A DNA stretch of 56,990 bases, from NCBI GenBank assembly GCA_030596605.1, contig JAUVJI010000008.1, forward strand, positions 1-56,990. The letters run 5' to 3'. This DNA comes from Bacteroidales bacterium (GTDB taxonomy: Bacteria; Bacteroidota; Bacteroidia; Bacteroidales; JAADJA01). The notes under the pieces are model-generated. The model had not been told where the DNA came from and ran no database searches. It worked only from the letters and a program-made list of their open reading frames with translations. This document shows positions 50,847 through 56,990 of the stretch, in pieces; the stretch's first letter is position 1, and the number at the start of each line of letters is the position of its first letter. A program made the translations under genes and the position numbers.

Positions 50847-51620
50847 GCTTGCAGTCTCAGGTTTTTTTACATCATTTGCGAGAATAATAAAATCACCGAC
50901 ACTTAATTGTTCAGCTCTTTTGCTTAATAAATCTGTTATTATTTCATCCTTGCTGAATTGAAACTGCTTTAATGAGTTTCTCAAAGTTTTTCGCCTTTGG
51001 TTAAAACCTGTCTTAACAATGGCAAAAAACAAATTTTCCTTGCAATCCAATTTTTTCACTTCATTTCTTTTTAACCGGATCACTGCTGATTTTACCCTGG
51101 GTGGCGGATAAAAGACACCTTCACTTACCGTAAACAAATACTCAATGTTATAAAATGCCTGAACAAGAACACTTAAAATCCCATACTTTTTATTTCCCGG
51201 TGGTGAGGCTATCCTTTCGGCAACTTCCTTCTGGAACATTCCAACGACCTCATCTACCTGGTTTCTGTAATTCAGTACTTTAAACAATATTTGGCTGGAT
51301 ATGTTATATGGGAAATTACCGATCACTGAAAAGTTATCCTGGAAAATATCCTCCAGTTTAAATTTTAAAAAATTTCCTGTAATAATACTATCAGAAATTT
51401 CCGGATAGGCTACTTTTAAATAGGCAATTGACTCCGCATCAATTTCTATGACTTTTAATTTCCATAAATTTTCTGCAAGCAGAATACCCGTGAGTACACC
51501 GGTTCCCGGACCAATTTCCAATAAGTTCCGTGTGCCTGGGCTTAAACTTGAAACAATTTTCCGGGCAATATTTTTATCCGTTAGAAAATGTTGACCTAAA
51601 TGCTTTTTGGGTTGGACCAT
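50838..51620 (-). CDS. rsmA: 16S rRNA (adenine1518/1519-N6) dimethyltransferase
   Basis: This 260-residue SAM-dependent methyltransferase (KsgA) dimethylates two adenines in the 3' hairpin of 16S rRNA during 30S maturation. It shows KKHLGQHFLTDKNIARKIV at the start, motif I LEIGPGTGVLT and the catalytic loop GNFPYNISSQILFK. The C-terminal domain includes FNQRRKTLRNSLK. The length is typical and the start is unambiguous. It is a core gene in a minus-strand run with the TPR and serS genes upstream. Confidence 0.96.
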   Translation of the reverse strand: MVQPKKHLGQHFLTDKNIARKIVSSLSPGTRNLLEIGPGTGVLTGILLAENLWKLKVIEIDAESIAYLKVAYPEISDSIITGNFLKFKLEDIFQDNFSVIGNFPYNISSQILFKVLNYRNQVDEVVGMFQKEVAERIASPPGNKKYGILSVLVQAFYNIEYLFTVSEGVFYPPPRVKSAVIRLKRNEVKKLDCKENLFFAIVKTGFNQRRKTLRNSLKQFQFSKDEIITDLLSKRAEQLSVGDFIILANDVKKPETASKK

Positions 51621-51708
51621 AGTCTGGTTTCTTATTGCTGGTTACTTGACTCTCCCATAGGGATGCCTTTGGCATTGGTTCTTGATTCTATAATCTTGAT
51701 TCTTATTA

Positions 51709-53613
51709 TTAAATTTCGTCTTCAACAAAATCTCCACGCAAGCTACGGTATCGTTTCCGCGCTTCAACAGTAAACAGGCTTGCAGGATAATCCTGCATCA
51801 ACTTCTGATATAGTTGCATGGCTTTTTCTGTATCATGAAACTCCTTCTCATTTAATTCAGCAAGAAGAAAAAGTGCATTATCGGCCGTAATATCGTATGA
51901 ATAGTCTCCTACAATCATGGTAAGATATTCAGCTGCCTTTTCAAAATCACGTTGTTTGATCTTTATTTCCGCTTTTTTTAACAACACTTCATCAAATATA
52001 GGATGCCATAAACTCAGTTCAAAAATAGAATCCAATGTCTGTAAAGCCAACTCATCCTGGTTACGATATAATAATAAATCTGCGCGTCCATATATTTCCA
52101 GTGCTACCGTTGATGAATCCATATCAATATTATCGCTTATCAAAACCGAAAATCGCAAAGCATCATTGGCAATCAATTTTGAAGTAGCTGCTTTCAACAC
52201 ATCAAGTTGTGCTTTAGCCCAATCAAATTCACCGATATAAAAAGATAGCTTGGCATTTTTAAACTTTGCATAATGTCCTACTGGATCATTTTTAAATGCT
52301 TTTTCAACCTGTGCATACAGCAATTTTGCTTCCCAAACATCACCTGTGAACAATAAAATATCGGCCAGTTCAATTTTGCACTCGGCGATTAACTCCGGCG
52401 GTGCATTGGGAATTTCTATTGCTTTGTAAAGGATGTCTGTTGCTTCACTTGTTTTATCAAGATAAAAAGCCTGAAGATGACCCAAATACTGCATAATACG
52501 CATTGTGGAAGCATTTTCCCCATATTCCTCCAATGTTGAGATATATTCGTTTTCAAGCTCAATCAAATCATTCTCAGAGTAATCAATCGATTCGGTGATT
52601 TTCAGGTAGCGGGCATTCAGCAATCCAATTTTAGCATCAATATATAAATAATTGACTTTCCCTTTTTTCAAAATATAATTGTACGCTTCAATGGCAATAT
52701 CATATTGTTGATTTGACACACATAATCCAGCCAGTTCATATACCCTGCTTCCTTCCTCATTCATCCGGCGATCAATTGATTTTGCCTGGGTTAAAGCAAG
52801 CTCAAAGTCTTTCTCCTGGATAGATAACCAAAGCAGCATTTCAGAGAAATAATATTTGTCAGGTTCTTTTTGAACACGTTTTAAAAGTGATCTTCGCAAC
52901 AATTCGCTCACAACTTTATCAGGATCATCGCTAATTACACTCTGTAGCCTATGCTGGACAACCTCCCTGTTCAGGTAATTGTAATCAACATAATTCAGGT
53001 ATTCTTCAACCATCATCGTATAATTGTTGATTTGCTTATATAAATTACCCAATTCCAAATAAAAAATATAATCTGCCATAATCTGATTGCCCCTGTGATA
53101 TGTGGCAATGGCAAAATCTGTTTGACTCCGGTATAAAAAAGCATTGGCCAGCTCAATGACCTTTTGACGTTTTGGGGTCAAATTTTTCAGTGCATTTTCA
53201 AATTCCTTTTTCGATTTGTTTATTTCTCCGGATTCAGTGTATACATAACCCAGGTCAACCTTGTACTTGGGCCGGCCTGGAAATTCTTTGATCTGTTTTT
53301 TTACCAGTTTTTCGGCTTCCTTATAATCCTTAAGTTCTACCAGGCAAAATAAATAGTAGGTGTAAAAAATTGAACTCTTTTTTTTATTGTAGAGTTTTTC
53401 GTACAAAACAACGGCTTTGTCATATTCCTTATTCTGAAAATATTGCGCTGCCAATTGCTGATCGCTGTCTTTTTGTGGTTGCTGAACAATATTGCCTGGT
53501 GGGGGAGGAGGATGAATCTCAACAGGCTTCAATATTTTATCGATCTGAGAAAATCCGGTATGGACAATCAAAGAAAAGATCAACATTAAAATATAAAACG
53601 ACCTGTATAACAT
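51709..53613 (-). CDS. Exported tetratricopeptide-repeat protein
   Basis: This 634-residue protein has a signal peptide (LYRSFYILMLIFSLIVHTGFSQ). A Pro-rich patch (EIHPPPPPGN) and TPR units of varied length follow, spread over most of the protein: AQYFQNKEYDKAVVLYEKLY near the start, KEFHDTEKAMQLYQKLMQDYP near the end. The frame start 20 codons upstream is not used; ATG 53613 begins the signal peptide. It is predicted to be periplasmic or outer-membrane associated, likely a scaffold in envelope assembly; the specific role is unknown. It lies 43 bases downstream of serS in the direction of transcription and may be co-transcribed. Confidence 0.88.
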   Translation of the reverse strand: MLYRSFYILMLIFSLIVHTGFSQIDKILKPVEIHPPPPPGNIVQQPQKDSDQQLAAQYFQNKEYDKAVVLYEKLYNKKKSSIFYTYYLFCLVELKDYKEAEKLVKKQIKEFPGRPKYKVDLGYVYTESGEINKSKKEFENALKNLTPKRQKVIELANAFLYRSQTDFAIATYHRGNQIMADYIFYLELGNLYKQINNYTMMVEEYLNYVDYNYLNREVVQHRLQSVISDDPDKVVSELLRRSLLKRVQKEPDKYYFSEMLLWLSIQEKDFELALTQAKSIDRRMNEEGSRVYELAGLCVSNQQYDIAIEAYNYILKKGKVNYLYIDAKIGLLNARYLKITESIDYSENDLIELENEYISTLEEYGENASTMRIMQYLGHLQAFYLDKTSEATDILYKAIEIPNAPPELIAECKIELADILLFTGDVWEAKLLYAQVEKAFKNDPVGHYAKFKNAKLSFYIGEFDWAKAQLDVLKAATSKLIANDALRFSVLISDNIDMDSSTVALEIYGRADLLLYRNQDELALQTLDSIFELSLWHPIFDEVLLKKAEIKIKQRDFEKAAEYLTMIVGDYSYDITADNALFLLAELNEKEFHDTEKAMQLYQKLMQDYPASLFTVEARKRYRSLRGDFVEDEI

Positions 53614-53656
53614 TGCTAAAATTTCCTTTTTAAAACGGTAGAAATTAAGATAAATT

Positions 53657-54928
53657 TTAATTAATAATATCAAATCCGGTGAAAGGAATCAATGAACCTG
53701 GAATTTTTATACCATCCGGTGATTGATTATTTTCAAGTAAAGCAGCCACAATTCGGGGCAGGGCCAATGCGCTGCCATTTAATGTATGGGCAATTTTAGT
53801 TTTCCCGTCTGCATCTTTAAACCGGAGTTTCATCCTGTTGGCCTGGAAACTTTCAAAATTGGAAACCGAACTCACCTCCAGCCATCTTTTCTGTGCTGCT
53901 GAAAATACTTCAAAATCGTAAGTCAGGGCAGAGGTAAAGCTCAGATCACCTCCGCATAATCGGGCGACCCTGAAAGGCAATTCCAGTTCCCTGATCAGTG
54001 AAGCAGCATGTTCCCTCATTTCTTCCAGCACATTATATGAATTGTTTGGATGGGCAATATGGACAATTTCCACCTTGTCGAATTGATGCAATCGGTTTAA
54101 TCCCCTGACATGCGCACCCCATGATCCGGCCTCACGACGGAAACATGATGAATAGGCTACATTTTTAATTGGGATTTCCCCGACTTTCAAAATTCTATTC
54201 CTGTAAATGTTTGTAATCGGTACTTCTGCTGTTGGTATCAGGTAAAGATTATCTTCCCCAACATGGTACATTTGTCCATCCTTGTCAGGCAACTGACCTG
54301 TTCCATATCCTGATTCCTCATTAACAAGCAATGGTGGCTGGTATTCAATATATCCGGCATCCAGCGCTTTGTCAAGGAAAAAGTTTATGAGTGCACGTTG
54401 CAGTTTTGCTCCCTTTCCTTTATAAAATGGAAATCCAGCGCCGGTAACTTTATTACCAAGTTCAAAGTCAATAATATCATATTTTGAAGCCAGTTCCCAA
54501 TGAGGTATTGCATTTTCATCCAATTCCGGAATATCACCTTCCTGATGTATAATATCATTGTCTTCCTCTGAATTTCCTCTGGGTACCGAAGGATGTGGTA
54601 CATTAGGGATCTGTATTAATTTTTCGTTTAATTCCTTCGTGGTTTTGTCCAGTTGGTCTCCTAATTCTTTTGAGAGCTTTTTTAATTCAGATGATCGGGC
54701 TTTCATGGCATCGGCATCTTTTGCTTTTCCCTGTTTGTACAAAGCACCGATCTCTTTCGAGGCTTTGTTTGCTTCTGCCAAAGCGTCATCTAATTGCTTT
54801 TGTATTTTTTTCCTGTTGTCATCAAGTTCAAGTACTATTTTAATAATTTCCTTTGCTTCAAAGTTTTTGATTGTTAACTTTTCGATGACTTCCTGTCTGT
54901 TTTCTCTGATAAAATTAACTTGTAACAT
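53657..54928 (-). CDS. serS: Serine--tRNA ligase
   Basis: This 423-residue class II synthetase charges tRNA-Ser. It has the N-terminal antiparallel coiled coil that grips the long variable arm (about 28-105; rich in Lys/Glu, LDDALAEANKASKEIGAL). The catalytic core follows, with motif 2 (SSCFRREAGSWG) and motif 3 (ALPRIVAALLENNQ) near the C-terminus. ATG 54928 (MLQVNFIRENRQEV) is the family start; the upstream frame extension is spurious. The length is typical. It is the upstream gene of the serS/TPR pair. A repeat-rich gap lies upstream. Confidence 0.96.
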   Translation of the reverse strand: MLQVNFIRENRQEVIEKLTIKNFEAKEIIKIVLELDDNRKKIQKQLDDALAEANKASKEIGALYKQGKAKDADAMKARSSELKKLSKELGDQLDKTTKELNEKLIQIPNVPHPSVPRGNSEEDNDIIHQEGDIPELDENAIPHWELASKYDIIDFELGNKVTGAGFPFYKGKGAKLQRALINFFLDKALDAGYIEYQPPLLVNEESGYGTGQLPDKDGQMYHVGEDNLYLIPTAEVPITNIYRNRILKVGEIPIKNVAYSSCFRREAGSWGAHVRGLNRLHQFDKVEIVHIAHPNNSYNVLEEMREHAASLIRELELPFRVARLCGGDLSFTSALTYDFEVFSAAQKRWLEVSSVSNFESFQANRMKLRFKDADGKTKIAHTLNGSALALPRIVAALLENNQSPDGIKIPGSLIPFTGFDIIN

Positions 54929-55030
54929 AAAGTGTTTTTTGAAAGTGCAAAAGTATTGCATTAAGGTGAAAATTAAAAACGAAATCAGGATTGAAAATGA
55001 GAACCTGAATCATCATCTTAGAAAAATAGC

Positions 55031-55095
55031 ATTCCTGCGAAAGCAGGAATCCATAAAATTCGTTTTCACTCTGGATTCCTGATCATGTCAGGAAT
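55031..55095. repeat. Two ATTCCTGM/KCAGGAAT hairpins
   Basis: ATTCCTGC-GAAA-GCAGGAAT (55031-55050) and ATTCCTGA-TCATG-TCAGGAAT (55075-55095) are two perfect 8-bp hairpins facing the same way. They resemble widely scattered REP-like palindromes of the form ATTCCTGCNNNNGCAGGAAT. Confidence 0.85.
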
Positions 55096-55114
55096 GCTTC
55101 CATTATTTAAGAAA

Positions 55115-55142
55115 TGAATGAGCGCTGGCCTTCAGGCCGGCG
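55115..55142. repeat. TGAATGAG element with GC-rich hairpin, left of the choice-of-anchor L gene
   Basis: CGCTGGCC-TTCA-GGCCGGCG is a strong 8-bp stem (55123-55142, one G-U), preceded by TGAATGAG. A related element (TGAATGAGTGCC, 56828-56847) follows the same gene on its other side. Confidence 0.7.
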
Positions 55143-55197
55143 TTGAATTATTTTCTTTTAAAATTATTATTTACATTTGTAAGATAACTCGAATAAG

Positions 55198-56817
55198 ATG
55201 CGAATTTTATTTTATTGTATTCTTTTCATTATAAGTTTTCGCTTATACTTTAATCAAGATATTGTAGCACAATTGGTTGTTGATCCTCTTGTGACGCCAG
55301 ATGAAATGGTTGATAATTTGGCTGGTGTGAATATAAATTATTACAATATTAATTATGAAGGTAGTGATTCTGCAAATGCAATTTTTTGTTCAAATGGATA
55401 TAATGATATTGAACTAAAAGAAGGGATTTGCTTGTCTTCAGGGAGAATCAAATATGCAGGGGGACCTAATTCATTTAATGAGAATTTATCATATGTAAAT
55501 GGGACTTTTGGGGATTTTTTGCTTTCTGGGCTTCTTCAGCAATCAATAACTTGGGACGCTGCGATTCTTGAATTTGATATATTGACCACTAAGAGTTTAC
55601 TATCATTAAGTTTCTTCTTTGCTTCGGAGGAATACCCAGAATGGGCTGATGTTAATAAAGATATTATAGGAGTTTTTTTAACCGGAGCTAATCCTATTGG
55701 ATCGTATTTTTCCAGTACAAATATTGCAACTATTCCTGATACAAGTTTACCAATTTGTGTAATAAATATTAATAATGTCATCCCCTCTTTTCCAGAATAT
55801 TATATTGATAATTCTTCAGGACAATATTTTGCTTACGATGGATTAACAACTGTATTTTCCCCCTTTATTTATGTTTATCCTGATTCCGTATATCATATCA
55901 GAATTGGTATTGCTGATGAAAATGATTCATATTATGACTCTGGTTTTTTTCTTGAGAAGGGAAGTTTACTTTCTATTGATTCAACAGATTTCACAAGGTA
56001 TAGATTTAAAGTTGTTAATAATCAGAATTTGGAACAAGACATTATAGGTACAATTGAAAATGATTCAATTAAACTATGTGTTCCAAATGCGACTGACATT
56101 TCGCAACTTGTTAGTAGTTTTACAATTCCTCCCGGAACAAATGCCTATGTTGGCAATGTATTACAAAAAAGCGATACCACAATTAGTGATTTTACGGAAC
56201 CTGTAATATATACTTTAGTTGCAGGAAATGGAAATAGCAAAGACTGGACTGTTGTGGTAGATTATTTGCCGAATAATGAAAACGAGATTCTCGAATATGA
56301 GTTTTTAGTTGAAAATAATCCAAATCTTTCCGAGGATCTAATAGGTGAATTTATTGGACAAGTTATCCTATTTTATGCTCCTGTTGGAACAAATTTAATC
56401 GAATTGATTGCTACGTATACGCTTTCTGATAACGCAACTGCATATGTCAATGGTGTTTATCAACAAAGCAGCATAACACCTAATAATTTTTATAATACAG
56501 TTCACTATGATATTATTGCCGAAAATGGAGATACAAATTTTTATCATGTAAATGTTCTTATCGCTTCTGGAGAAAATGATTATAATAAAAAATCAAATAT
56601 TCTGATTTACCCAAATCCTGCTAAGGATTATGTTTTTGTTCAAAATGCTAATGGATCTGACTTCAAACTTTATAATCATACAGGTAAACTTGTCCAAACT
56701 TTTATAATTAGTAGTCAAAATAAACAAATACCTGTTAATCATTTGCCATCAGGAGTATACTATTTACATATTGATTATCTCAATAAAGTATTTTTGAGAA
56801 AAATTATAATAAAATAA
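55198..56817 (+). CDS. T9SS-exported choice-of-anchor L domain protein
   Basis: This 539-residue secreted protein has a signal peptide (ILFYCILFIISFRLYFNQ). The choice-of-anchor L domain (about 30-260) is recognisable by GVNINYYNINYEG, LSSGRIKYAGGPNS and FFFASEEYPEW. Two tandem repeats of a beta domain follow (about 270-360 and 368-455; both contain a VNGVYQQS/VGNVLQKS-like strand). A type A T9SS sorting domain closes it (about 465-539; YPNPAKDYVFVQN, LPSGVYYLHIDY). It has no catalytic domain. It is likely surface- or matrix-associated. A TACATTTG (55172-55179) may be its -7 element. It is a single gene, flanked by related repeats. Confidence 0.9.
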   Translation: MRILFYCILFIISFRLYFNQDIVAQLVVDPLVTPDEMVDNLAGVNINYYNINYEGSDSANAIFCSNGYNDIELKEGICLSSGRIKYAGGPNSFNENLSYVNGTFGDFLLSGLLQQSITWDAAILEFDILTTKSLLSLSFFFASEEYPEWADVNKDIIGVFLTGANPIGSYFSSTNIATIPDTSLPICVININNVIPSFPEYYIDNSSGQYFAYDGLTTVFSPFIYVYPDSVYHIRIGIADENDSYYDSGFFLEKGSLLSIDSTDFTRYRFKVVNNQNLEQDIIGTIENDSIKLCVPNATDISQLVSSFTIPPGTNAYVGNVLQKSDTTISDFTEPVIYTLVAGNGNSKDWTVVVDYLPNNENEILEYEFLVENNPNLSEDLIGEFIGQVILFYAPVGTNLIELIATYTLSDNATAYVNGVYQQSSITPNNFYNTVHYDIIAENGDTNFYHVNVLIASGENDYNKKSNILIYPNPAKDYVFVQNANGSDFKLYNHTGKLVQTFIISSQNKQIPVNHLPSGVYYLHIDYLNKVFLRKIIIK

Positions 56818-56827
56818 AGGAGCTTTT

Positions 56828-56847
56828 TGAATGAGTGCCAGCTGGCA
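56828..56847. repeat. TGAATGAG element with palindrome, right of the choice-of-anchor L gene
   Basis: TGAATGAGTGC matches 10 of 11 bases of the element at 55115-55125 and ends in the perfect 12-bp palindrome TGCCAGCTGGCA (56836-56847). Confidence 0.6.
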
Positions 56848-56990
56848 GGCGCCATAGATTTTCTTTAATCACAGGTTTTCATGTATACCTCACCCCTAAT
56901 CTATAATTCATACCTACAATTTTAATTAGCTAATATTCAGCAGTATACCTATTTTTGATTTTTTACATTCTCAATATATTGGGGTTTTAA

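Overview
The window is an AT-rich chromosomal stretch from a member of the Bacteroidota, most likely of the order Bacteroidales/Marinilabiliales. The evidence is: type IX secretion (T9SS) C-terminal sorting domains on two secreted proteins; promoters of the Bacteroidota form TTG-N(17-24)-TAnnTTTG; almost no Shine-Dalgarno sequences; a bacterial geranylgeranylglyceryl-phosphate synthase-like enzyme; and a choice-of-anchor L protein. Housekeeping genes (trxB, tsaB, rsmA, serS, two tRNAs) are interleaved with accessory DNA.

Layout. 1-1.3 kb: a gene entering from the left edge and split by an in-frame TGA. 1.6-9.4 kb: an RND efflux operon (adaptor, pump, TolC) with a DUF4062/RecG-C-like ATPase gene wedged between adaptor and pump. 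9.5-16.3 kb: an autoregulated-looking HTH/membrane-protein pair, a HAD phosphatase, a large T9SS-exported GH31 enzyme and a membrane-anchored reductive-dehalogenase-like Fe-S protein. 16.4-19.4 kb: an SPFH operon (SPFH, small membrane protein, ribbon-helix-helix protein, unknown) into which a four-helix-bundle (S23-type) gene has been placed between inverted arrays of a short repeated word. 19.5-28.6 kb: a TGS GTPase, GrpB-like, YdeI-like, GH88/105, tRNA-Ser(CGA), AAA/DUF4143, an S9 peptidase, a GGGP-synthase-like protein and trxB.

28.7-40.3 kb is the most evidently accessory block. It begins beside tRNA-Pro(GGG) and a truncated membrane-dipeptidase 3' end, and finishes in a truncated flavoprotein 5' end. 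It carries a three-gene module (two exported kinesin-light-chain-type TPR proteins that share an N-terminal domain, plus a membrane protein ending in a similar beta domain), a type IIG restriction-modification enzyme and a Fic protein. 40.3-44.3 kb: an SCP2 / sulfotransferase / DUF1214 operon and a second, HTH-fused Fic protein with a Gln at the catalytic His position, own operators and flanking direct repeats. 44.5-56.8 kb: tsaB, a second TolC/adaptor pair, adenine deaminase, an ArsR-type regulator, rsmA, a TPR protein, serS and a T9SS-exported choice-of-anchor L protein.

A theme across the window is intergenic arrays of short words (7-12 nt), often in inverted orientation, at 4587-4610, 7917-8005, 17336-17826 and 40184-40244. 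The words differ between sites but the architecture is similar. The best candidates for an undescribed system are the repeat-bounded four-helix-bundle cassette (17336-17826) and the three-gene TPR/membrane module (29061-34561).
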